The notes under the pieces: model-generated
Seen by the model: only the letters and a program-made list of their open reading frames with translations
What the model was told of the DNA's origin: nothing
Database searches by the model: none
Shown here: one piece after another, positions 1-6,653 of the stretch
How positions within the stretch are numbered: the first letter of the stretch is position 1
Layout: every line of letters starts with the position of its first letter
Program-made: the position numbers and the translations under genes
Assembly (NCBI GenBank): GCA_023433835.1
Contig: JAEYTW010000075.1
Coordinates: forward strand, 1-6,653
DNA from: Pseudomonadota bacterium
GTDB taxonomy: Bacteria > Pseudomonadota > Alphaproteobacteria > Ferrovibrionales > Ferrovibrionaceae
Direction of reading: 5' to 3'
DNA length: 6,653 bases

Positions 1-784
1 CGGTCCGGCCGGCAATGCCGGCGATGATCTCGGCCAGCTGCAGGACGGTGGTGGTGCGGCCGGTGCAGACGTTGAACACCCGGGCATCGGCCGCCGGGCG
101 GTCCATCGCCGCGACCAGATGGTCGACGACGTCGCCGACATAGACGAAATCGCGGGTTTGCTGGCCGTCGCCGTTGATGTTGATCGGCTGGCCGGCCGCG
201 ACCCGCCCGGCGAAGATCGCGATGACGCCGGAATAGGGCGATTTCGGGTCCTGGCGGGGGCCGTAGACGTTGAAGAAGCGGAAACCGGTGGACGGCACGC
301 GATGGACCAGCCAGCCGACGCGGGCATGCTGCTCGGAGCCGAGCTTGTCGGCGCCGTAGGCGGTCAGCGGCGAGGGGCCTGCGGTCTCGGCCAGCGGCAG
401 GGCGGGATTGTCGCCATAGACCGCGGCCGACGAGGCATAGACCACCGGCGGCGGATCGCCGGGCCGGGTCCGCCGCGCCGCCTCGAAGACCGTGATCGTC
501 GCGGTCAGGTTGGCGCGATGGGTGCCCAGCCAGTCCTCGGTCGAACGCTGGACCGAGGCGATGGCGGCGAGATGGAAACAGCCGTCCGCCCCAGCCATCA
601 GCCGCTCGACCAAAGCGAGGTCGGCGGCGTCGCCCACCGTCAGCTCGGCTGCCGCAGGCAGATTTTCGCGCTTGCCGCTGGACAGGTCGTCAACCACCCG
701 GACCCTGTCGCCGCGGGCGATCAGCCGTTCGCTAAGATGAGATCCAATGAATCCGGCGCCGCCGGTGATCAGCCACGTTGCCAT
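1..784 (-). CDS. NAD-dependent epimerase/dehydratase (extended SDR), C-terminus cut by window edge
   Basis: Translating the minus strand from ATG at 784 gives 261 residues with no stop before the window edge. Visible motifs are the Rossmann GGAGFIG at residues 8-14, an acidic VDD at 31-33 that would bind the NAD ribose, HLAA at 71-74, YASSAAVYG at 116-124 with the catalytic Ser119, and the catalytic YGADK (Tyr143, Lys147). NVYGPRQDP at 172-180 and RDFVYVGDV at 211-219 are typical of sugar-nucleotide 4-epimerases and dehydratases. Family members run to about 310 residues, so some 50 are missing. It probably interconverts an NDP-sugar in the cytoplasm for surface polysaccharide synthesis; the fold is clear but the substrate is not. 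The start has AGGGAA (plus 793-798) 8 nt upstream. It lies 128 bp downstream of the kinase gene on the same strand, so co-transcription is possible. Confidence 0.93.
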   Translation of the reverse strand, partial: MATWLITGGAGFIGSHLSERLIARGDRVRVVDDLSSGKRENLPAAAELTVGDAADLALVERLMAGADGCFHLAAIASVQRSTEDWLGTHRANLTATITVFEAARRTRPGDPPPVVYASSAAVYGDNPALPLAETAGPSPLTAYGADKLGSEQHARVGWLVHRVPSTGFRFFNVYGPRQDPKSPYSGVIAIFAGRVAAGQPININGDGQQTRDFVYVGDVVDHLVAAMDRPAADARVFNVCTGRTTTVLQLAEIIAGIAGRT

Positions 785-810
785 GCCGAGAGTTCCCTAA
801 TGCCCCCGAT

Positions 811-838
811 TTTGTAGCACCCGCAGTCGGCCACCCAA
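811..838 (-). promoter_or_regulatory. Weak candidate promoter for the epimerase gene
   Basis: On the minus strand a TTGGGT hexamer (plus 833-838) and a TACAAA hexamer (plus 811-816) are separated by 16 nt, 27 nt upstream of the ATG at 784. Each hexamer agrees only partly with the sigma70 consensus. The 128-bp gap 785-912 otherwise shows no convincing terminator for the kinase transcript and no small gene, so read-through from the kinase remains equally possible. Confidence 0.25.
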
Positions 839-912
839 CATACAGTCATGTCGGGCTTTATCATAGCCAATCCGGGCGATACGGTGCTCTACGGGAACGT
901 TTTCGCCCCGGA

Positions 913-2934
913 TCAGGCGGCCAGCGCCAGTTCTATTGTCACGGCGGTACCATGGTCTTCACGGCTGTCGATGGCGACGCGGCCGCCATGGGCCTCGACG
1001 ATCTGGCGGACCAGGCGCAGCCCGACGCCCATGCCGGCATGGTTCGTCGCATTGGCGGCGCGGTAGTATTTGCGGAAGATCAGCTTCAGGTCGGAGACCG
1101 GTATGCCGATGCCATGGTCGGTCACGGTCAACCGGACGGCGGGGCCGTCGCGTTCGGCGGACAAGGTCACGGCCTGGGTGGCGCCCGAGAATTTCAGCGC
1201 ATTCTCGATCAGGTTGGCCAGCGCGATGTCGAGGAGCGCGGCATCGGCCGTCACCACCGCCGTTGCGGCGGCGGGCGCGACGTCGAGGTCGATCCGGCGG
1301 CCGGGATGGCCGTCGCGCGCCCGCTGGGCGGCAGCGGCCAGGAACGGCCCGAGGGCCAGAGGCTGGCGGTTCAGGTCGGCCGCCGCATGCTCGATCCGGC
1401 TGGGATGCAAGGTGACGTCGAGGATTTCCGACAGCCGCGCGACGGCCCGGCCGATGCGCTCCAGCCGGCTCCGGTTGTCGGCATCTTCCGGCTTGAGCGC
1501 GAGCGCGATGCTGTCGGCCGAATTGCGGATGGTCGACAGCGGCGTGCGGTACTGGTGCGAGATCATGTCGACCAGCCTGACCTGCTCGGCCTGCGCCTCC
1601 TGCTCGGCCGCCAGCGCGGCTTCGGCGCGGCGCTTGGCGGCGGCAAGGTCGCGGGTGCGTTCCTCGGCCAGCGTCTGGGCGCGCTGCTCGGAGGCGCGCG
1701 CCGCCTCCATCGCCACCGCCTGGGACAGCTTCACCCGGCCGCCCAGCACGATGTTCATCAGGACGACATGGGCAAGCGTGGCCGCCTGATAGGCAATGTC
1801 GGACAGATCGGTCTGCGGGATGACGCCGATCGCGCGCAGCAGCGCCAGCGGCCCGCCGAAATATTGCGGGGTGAAGGCGATGAAGACCCACGCCGCATAG
1901 GCCGACGGCCGCCGGATCAGATTGACGGTGACGGTGGCCAGGCAGAAGAACAGGAAGCCGAGCTGGACCAGGACCAGCGCGCCGGCGAACGGCCGCAGCA
2001 GCCCGGCGAGGTTGAGACCCAGGCAGGCCGTCGAGAGGCCGGCGACGGCAAGGCAGGTCCGGTCGATCCACGGGCGGCGGCCGTTGAAGGCCAGCACGTC
2101 GCGGAAGAACAGCGGCCCGAAGATGCTCTGCGCGCACCAGGTCGCCCAGATCGCGAATTGCAGGTCATGGATGGTCAGCCCGGGAAAGAAGAAGCGGGCG
2201 AGGCCGTTGGTGACGAAATGAAAGCCGGCGATCGCGGCCAGGAACAGCGCGTAGTTCAGGTAGAGCGGCGTGCGCACCGCCATGAAGAACAGCAGGTTGG
2301 CCAGCACCAGCACCGCGATCATGCCCTGGTAGGCGCCGTCGAGCAGCGCGGTGCGCAAGGCATGGGCCGCCTGTGCGGTGGCCGAACGCAAGGTCAGCGA
2401 CAGCGCCATGGTGCCGAGGGTGCGCACGCGCACGTAGAACGTCCGGAGCTCGCCGGCGGGTGCCTCCAGGGCGAAGACGCGCTCGATCGAGACGAACGGG
2501 CGATGGGCGAAGAAGGCGGGGGCGTCGAGAGTCAGGCGGCGGTAGTCGCCGGGTCCCGCGGGGGCCGGCCCGGACGGCGCGTAGACGTCGATGGTCGACA
2601 GGAAGTTCGGCGCGAACTGCAGGTAGAGTTCCCGATCCCCGGCCCCTGCGCGCCTGAGCTGAAAGCGCAGCCAGACCGCATCGGTGGTGTAGCCCAGTCC
2701 GATATCGCCCTGGACTGCCCGGAATTCCCCGCCCGCCGGCCCGAAGGCGACGTCGGCGAGCGTCAGGGCGCCGGTCGGATCGCGCAGGCGGTCGACATGG
2801 TCGACGAGGCTGGCTTCTTCTTGACGATCGTCAAACACTAACGCCGGCGCCGCAAGACTAGACCCCGGTGCAACCAGGGTCGCGACCAGCAGAAAAACCA
2901 GGAATAGCCTGCACCCGGCGAGATAGACCAGCAC
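913..2934 (-). CDS. 7TM-DISM membrane sensor histidine kinase
   Basis: This 673-residue hybrid-type sensor starts at GTG 2934, the first start codon after an in-frame TAG 12 nt upstream; its Shine-Dalgarno is weak. Residues 1-29 form a signal peptide, probably cleaved near SSLA/AP. Residues about 33-175 look like the periplasmic 7TMR-DISMED2 sensing domain. Seven hydrophobic segments follow between about 203 and 400. An Ala/Glu/Arg-rich coiled coil at about 405-455 leads to HisKA, with SHQYRTPL and phosphoacceptor His460. The HATPase domain has the N box (Asn574, Asn578), G1 box DHGIG (606-610), F box IFRKYY and G2 box GMGVGL (635-639), so it should be catalytically competent. There is no receiver or Hpt domain. 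The signal is unknown; such sensors often bind carbohydrate or other small ligands. Its likely partner is the divergent lone receiver at 3126-3551. An oddity is Gln461 directly after the His, where Glu or Asp is usual. Confidence 0.93.
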   Translation of the reverse strand: MLVYLAGCRLFLVFLLVATLVAPGSSLAAPALVFDDRQEEASLVDHVDRLRDPTGALTLADVAFGPAGGEFRAVQGDIGLGYTTDAVWLRFQLRRAGAGDRELYLQFAPNFLSTIDVYAPSGPAPAGPGDYRRLTLDAPAFFAHRPFVSIERVFALEAPAGELRTFYVRVRTLGTMALSLTLRSATAQAAHALRTALLDGAYQGMIAVLVLANLLFFMAVRTPLYLNYALFLAAIAGFHFVTNGLARFFFPGLTIHDLQFAIWATWCAQSIFGPLFFRDVLAFNGRRPWIDRTCLAVAGLSTACLGLNLAGLLRPFAGALVLVQLGFLFFCLATVTVNLIRRPSAYAAWVFIAFTPQYFGGPLALLRAIGVIPQTDLSDIAYQAATLAHVVLMNIVLGGRVKLSQAVAMEAARASEQRAQTLAEERTRDLAAAKRRAEAALAAEQEAQAEQVRLVDMISHQYRTPLSTIRNSADSIALALKPEDADNRSRLERIGRAVARLSEILDVTLHPSRIEHAAADLNRQPLALGPFLAAAAQRARDGHPGRRIDLDVAPAAATAVVTADAALLDIALANLIENALKFSGATQAVTLSAERDGPAVRLTVTDHGIGIPVSDLKLIFRKYYRAANATNHAGMGVGLRLVRQIVEAHGGRVAIDSREDHGTAVTIELALAA

Positions 2935-3125
2935 CGCGCCAGTCTAGAATGCGGCCATCCGCACGAATAGCTTTCCCTGGTGTCAGTTACATTTCGTCAC
3001 TTATGGAACAAAGCTGTTCCGATACGTGGCTTGAAGCGTCGCCGGTTCCTTCCGAGATTGGGATGTCGGGCGCCGTGCGGGCGGCCCGCGGACAACTGAT
3101 GTGACGATGCTTGCAGGGGCCCCAG
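2935..3125. promoter_or_regulatory. Divergent intergenic region between kinase and receiver genes
   Basis: This 191-bp gap must hold the promoters for two diverging genes. I see no clear sigma70 promoter on either strand. The best plus-strand candidate is TTGAAG (3031-3036), 17 nt, GAGATT (3054-3059), and its -10 is poor. Dyads present are TGCGG-CCAT-CCGCA (2950-2963), GGAACA-AAGC-TGTTCC (3005-3020) and the GC-rich GCGGGC-G-GCCCGC (3077-3089). The first could form a hairpin in the 5' end of the kinase mRNA. Open frames crossing this gap have no ribosome-binding site and no recognisable protein. Confidence 0.5.
3005..3020. repeat. Perfect inverted repeat, candidate operator
   Basis: GGAACA and TGTTCC form a perfect 6-bp dyad with a 4-nt spacer (AAGC). 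It lies 71 bp from the kinase start and 106 bp from the receiver start. The symmetry and location suit a dimeric regulator acting on both divergent genes. No specific regulator can be named from the sequence: neither the alphaproteobacterial LexA repeat nor the Gram-positive LexA box has this spacing. Confidence 0.4.
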
Positions 3126-3551
3126 ATGTCGCAACCGGTACCGATCGGTAGTGACAGCCAGATCGCCGCCGGACCTTCCGACGGCCGACCCGGCATTCTG
3201 CTGGTCGACGACGACGTCGATCTGCGGGAAGCCGTCTGCGATTACCTGCGTCTGGCCGGCTTCGCGGTGACCGGCGTGGCGACCGCCGACGAATTCTACC
3301 ACAAGCTCGAAGGCGCCGATTTCGAACTGGCGATGATCGATCTGGGCCTGCCCGACCAGGACGGCATCGCCATCGCCTCGTTCGTCGCCGAACGCACGAC
3401 GATGGGCGTCATCGTCTTCACCGGGCGGCGCGATACCGCCTCGCGCCTGTCGGCCCTGCGCGCCGGCGCCGATCTCTACTTCGTCAAGCCCGTGGACAGC
3501 GTCGAGCTGGCCGCGGCCGCGCGCAATCTGCTGCGCCGGGTGCGGGGCTGA
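3126..3551 (+). CDS. Stand-alone response-regulator receiver protein (CheY-like, no output domain)
   Basis: This 141-residue protein consists of one receiver domain after a flexible tail of about 22 residues. The acidic pocket is Asp28-Asp29-Asp30, the phosphoacceptor is Asp72 in MIDLGLPDQDG, the switch threonine is Thr99 in VFTGRRD, and the conserved lysine is Lys121 in FVKPVD. All key residues are present, so phosphorylation is expected. The chain ends just after the last helix (RNLLRRVRG), with no DNA-binding or enzymatic output domain. ATG 3126 is preferred because AGGGG (3115-3119) lies 6 nt upstream; TTG 3111 would put that site inside the gene. It is divergent from the 7TM-DISM kinase and presumably receives its phosphate, then acts by protein contact or in a phosphorelay. 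Its sequence resembles OmpR-type receivers, so it may derive from one that lost its output domain. Pairing with the kinase is inferred from position. Confidence 0.9.
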   Translation: MSQPVPIGSDSQIAAGPSDGRPGILLVDDDVDLREAVCDYLRLAGFAVTGVATADEFYHKLEGADFELAMIDLGLPDQDGIAIASFVAERTTMGVIVFTGRRDTASRLSALRAGADLYFVKPVDSVELAAAARNLLRRVRG

Positions 3552-3561
3552 TTCGTTTTCG

Positions 3562-3589
3562 TTGACAGGGCCTGCGCGATCGCTATATT
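3562..3589 (+). promoter_or_regulatory. Strong sigma70-type promoter of the rimP-nusA-ylxR-infB operon
   Basis: A perfect -35 TTGACA (3562-3567) and a -10 TATATT (3584-3589, five of six consensus bases) are separated by 16 nt. It begins 10 bp after the receiver stop codon and is the clearest promoter in the window. Transcription would start near 3596, leaving an untranslated leader of about 125 nt before rimP. Confidence 0.85.
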
Positions 3590-3593
3590 GCGC

Positions 3594-3720
3594 GCCAGTT
3601 TGCTGGCCTGATCGTTTCGTAGTCAGGATCCGGGCATCGAAGACAATTCGAGCTGAACGGTGGGCCGGCGGCCCACTTTTTTTTGTCTTCACGCTGCCTG
3701 CAAAGAGGTTTCCCTTCGCG
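3594..3720 (+). ncRNA. Structured 5' leader of rimP (rimP-leader-like attenuator)
   Basis: Between the promoter and rimP the transcript can form a series of hairpins: GCCAG-TTTG-CTGGC (3594-3607), CCTGA...TCAGG (3607-3627), TCGAA-GACAA-TTCGA (3637-3651), then the terminator hairpin (3660-3676). A possible competing pairing is GGGC at 3632-3635 with GCCC at 3671-3674, but at 4 bp it is not convincing as an antiterminator. I recall a computationally predicted rimP-leader family in Alphaproteobacteria with a terminator at its 3' end; position and layout agree, but the match is untested. If termination dominates, the product is a short RNA of about 90 nt. Confidence 0.65.
3660..3684 (+). terminator. 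Intrinsic terminator inside the rimP leader
   Basis: The 7-bp perfect stem GTGGGCC (3660-3666) and GGCCCAC (3670-3676) closes a GGC loop and is followed immediately by eight T (3677-3684). This is a textbook Rho-independent terminator. It sits downstream of the operon promoter and 36 nt before the rimP ATG, so it should set the share of transcripts that enter the operon. It would also stop transcripts reading through from the receiver gene, which has no terminator of its own. Confidence 0.88.
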
Positions 3721-4212
3721 ATGGACGCCGTGTCCCGCATCGAGGCGCTGATAGCGCCGACCCTGGCCGACATGGGCTACGAGATCGTGCGCGTGCGCTT
3801 CGGCGGCAAGCCGGCGGTGCTGCAGATCATGGCCGAGCGCGCGGCCGACGGGCTGATGGACATCGACGACTGCGAGGCGGTGAGCCGCGCGGTGTCGGCG
3901 ATCCTCGACGTCGAGGATCCGATCGAACAGGCCTATAATCTCGAAGTCTCGTCGCCCGGCATCGACCGGCCGCTGACGCGGCTGAAGGATTTCGTCCGCT
4001 GGGCCGGCCACGAGGCCAAGGTCGAGCTGAAGGCGACCGTGGAGGGCCGCAAGCGGTTCCGCGGCCTCCTGTTCGGCGCCGACGGCGGCAATGTCCGCAT
4101 CCTGGTCGACGGCACTGAAATGAGTTTCGCCTTCGCCGACGTCCATGACGCCAAGCTCATCCTGACCGACGAGCTGATCAAGGCCGCGTCGGGCGAGCAA
4201 CTGCAGAACTGA
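3721..4212 (+). CDS. rimP: Ribosome maturation factor RimP
   Basis: RimP is a cytoplasmic factor that binds the 30S subunit and helps its late assembly. The 163 residues match the usual family length. Residues 1-85 are the alpha/beta N-terminal domain, with PTLADMGYEIVRV near the start and the family signature LEVSSPGIDRPL at 74-85. Residues from about 88 to 152 form the SH3-like C-terminal domain (KRFRGLLFG, then FADVHDAKLILTDE). I chose ATG 3721 because it begins at the expected family N-terminus; the frame stays open upstream to 3562, but that stretch encodes the promoter and terminator. The best ribosome-binding site, AAAGAGG (3702-3708), is 12 nt away, longer than ideal. rimP heads the classic operon with nusA 29 bp downstream, and its expression is probably gated by the leader terminator. 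Confidence 0.97.
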   Translation: MDAVSRIEALIAPTLADMGYEIVRVRFGGKPAVLQIMAERAADGLMDIDDCEAVSRAVSAILDVEDPIEQAYNLEVSSPGIDRPLTRLKDFVRWAGHEAKVELKATVEGRKRFRGLLFGADGGNVRILVDGTEMSFAFADVHDAKLILTDELIKAASGEQLQN

Positions 4213-4241
4213 CCATCCCGGGTTTGACACGAGGAACGACA

Positions 4242-5792
<1,551 letters not shown>

Positions 5793-5803
5793 GGCAACCA
5801 AAG

Positions 5804-6457
5804 CTGAGCACGCCACCGTCGTCGTTACCGGAAACCCGCCTGCGCCGCTGCATCGTCAGCGGCGAGGCGGGACCGCGCCCGACGCGGTTGCGTTTCGTGG
5901 TCGGGCCCGGCGATCAGGTCGTGCCCGACATCGCCGCCCGCCTGCCTGGTCGGGGCATGTGGGTGACCGCCAGCCGCGAAGCGGTCGACCGCGCGGCCGC
6001 CAAGGGCCTGTTCTCGCGCGCGGCCAAGCGCCGGGTGACGGCGCCCGACGGCCTGTCCGACCTGATCGAGAAGTTGCTGGCCCGCCGTACCGTCGATCTC
6101 ATCGCCTTCGCCCGGCGTGCCGGCGAGGCCGTCGCGGGTTACGAGAAGGTGCGCGAGTGGCTGCAGGGCGGCCGCGTCGCGGTGCTGGTCCAGGCGGCCG
6201 ACGGGGCGCTGGACGGGCGGACGAAACTGGCCCGGCTCGCTGCCGGACGGCCGGTCGTCGCGGATTTGAGCAGTACTGAATTGAGTTTGGCTTTCGGCCG
6301 GGAAAATGTCATACATGCAGCCCTCGCTCCCGGTGGACTGGCGGATCGTTTTGTCGTGGAGATCGCGCGCCTGCGCGGCTTCCGGCAATCGCTGCCAGAC
6401 GGACTGAACGCAGTCCGGCCTGAGACGGTCGGGGGCCAGGTGTCGGTGCAAGGATGA
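5804..6457 (+). CDS. ylxR: YlxR (DUF448) RNA-binding protein fused to an L7Ae-like domain, apparent CTG start
   Basis: From CTG 5804 the product is 217 residues. Residues about 12-85 are the YlxR/DUF448 domain, with LRRCIVSGE at 13-21, RFVVGP at 30-35, LPGRGMWV at 47-54 and KGLFSRAAK at 68-76. Residues about 90-180 resemble an L7Ae-type RNA-binding domain (DLIAFARRAGEAVAGYEKV). A tail of about 25 residues with no recognised domain follows. The fusion is usual in Alphaproteobacteria. B. subtilis YlxR (RnpM) binds RNase P RNA; a role in RNA metabolism here is inferred. No ATG, GTG or TTG lies in frame upstream of TTG 5888, yet starting there would delete the conserved RRCIV segment. CTG 5804 has GAGG 9 nt upstream and gives the expected N-terminal length; CTG 5789 and 5840 are alternatives. 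Gene identity is firm, the start is not. It overlaps infB by 4 nt. Confidence 0.88.
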   Translation: MSTPPSSLPETRLRRCIVSGEAGPRPTRLRFVVGPGDQVVPDIAARLPGRGMWVTASREAVDRAAAKGLFSRAAKRRVTAPDGLSDLIEKLLARRTVDLIAFARRAGEAVAGYEKVREWLQGGRVAVLVQAADGALDGRTKLARLAAGRPVVADLSSTELSLAFGRENVIHAALAPGGLADRFVVEIARLRGFRQSLPDGLNAVRPETVGGQVSVQG

Positions 6458-6653
6458 CGGACGTGAACGAGCAGGACCAGGACAAGCAGGAGCAGGGGCG
6501 CGCCCGTCGACCGCTTGAGTTGCGTAAGACGGTCGAGACGGGGCAGGTGCGCCAGAGCTTCAGCCATGGCCGCTCCAAGACTGTGACCGTCGAGGTCAAG
6601 AAGAAGCGTACCATCGGCCCGACCCCGCCGCCCACCCACCCCCCTGCCCCTGG
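6454..6653 (+). CDS. infB: Translation initiation factor IF-2, N-terminal fragment
   Basis: IF-2 is the GTPase that brings initiator fMet-tRNA to the 30S subunit. Only the first 66 codons lie in the window; the gene runs off the right edge, so the GTPase domain is not visible. The segment ELRKTVETGQVRQSFSHGR (22-40) followed by SKTVTVEVKKKR (41-52) is the conserved N-terminal IF-2 signature of Alphaproteobacteria. It then becomes proline-rich, as expected for the variable linker. ATG 6454 overlaps the ylxR stop as ATGA, with only a weak purine run (AAGG) directly against the start, so initiation probably relies on coupling to ylxR translation. Its place after nusA and ylxR matches the conserved operon order, in which rbfA and truB often follow. 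Confidence 0.96.
   Translation, partial: MTDVNEQDQDKQEQGRARRPLELRKTVETGQVRQSFSHGRSKTVTVEVKKKRTIGPTPPPTHPPAP

Noticed and set aside
119..817. 232-codon plus-strand open frame near the left edge
   Set aside because: It is antisense to the epimerase gene, whose Rossmann and YxxxK motifs are unambiguous. The frame itself has no recognisable domain.
778..2841. 687-codon plus-strand open frame opposite the kinase gene
   Set aside because: The kinase on the minus strand shows all domain motifs, whereas this frame gives Gly/Arg/Gln/Asp-rich sequence typical of an antisense shadow. It also overlaps the epimerase start.
3005..3030. GGAAC as the -35 of an EcfG-type general stress promoter
   Set aside because: The expected CGTT at 16-17 nt is absent on both strands. 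The nearest plus-strand match is CGTG at 15 nt, so a dyad operator is the better reading.
3077..3089. GCGGGC-G-GCCCGC palindrome upstream of the receiver gene
   Set aside because: Short GC-only palindromes are expected by chance in DNA of this composition, and the 1-nt centre does not suit a stable hairpin.
2868..3104. Small 78-codon plus-strand frame across the kinase 5' end and divergent gap
   Set aside because: There is no ribosome-binding site or recognisable domain, and it overlaps the kinase signal peptide region in antisense.
3562..3720. N-terminal extension of RimP from TTG 3562
   Set aside because: The TTG is part of the -35 hexamer and the extension would translate the promoter and terminator. 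RimP family proteins start at the position of ATG 3721.

Overview
The window looks like chromosomal DNA of a high-G+C alphaproteobacterium. The evidence is the NusA sequence with its acidic C-terminal repeats, the YlxR protein fused to an L7Ae-like domain, the alphaproteobacterial form of the IF-2 N-terminus, and the codon usage. A Rhodospirillales-like lineage fits best, but the exact taxon cannot be fixed by eye. There are no mobile elements, CRISPR arrays, tRNAs or rRNAs.

Left half (1-3551), accessory genes. On the minus strand, a 673-residue 7TM-DISM sensor histidine kinase (2934-913) is followed by an NAD-dependent sugar-nucleotide epimerase/dehydratase (784 to beyond position 1), which is cut by the window edge. 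Divergent from the kinase, on the plus strand, is a 141-residue stand-alone receiver protein (3126-3551) with no output domain. The 191-bp gap between kinase and receiver holds a perfect 6-bp inverted repeat, a plausible operator. Kinase and receiver are probably partners, but this is inferred from position only.

Right half (3562-6653), a core operon: rimP, nusA, ylxR-L7Ae and the start of infB, the classic ribosome-maturation, transcription-elongation and translation-initiation cluster. It opens with a near-consensus sigma70 promoter (TTGACA, 16 nt, TATATT). About 70 nt past the expected transcription start lies a textbook intrinsic terminator (7-bp G+C stem, 3-nt loop, eight T), still upstream of rimP. 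The operon therefore appears to carry an attenuator leader, an attractive target for feedback by NusA, its own second gene product. The downstream junctions are tight: the Shine-Dalgarno for ylxR is formed at the nusA stop codon, and ylxR and infB overlap by ATGA.

The points most worth a second look are the leader attenuator; the apparent lack of an ATG, GTG or TTG start for ylxR, whose conserved N-terminus is in frame only from a CTG; and the divergent kinase/lone-receiver pair with its dyad. I see no wholly novel multi-gene system here.
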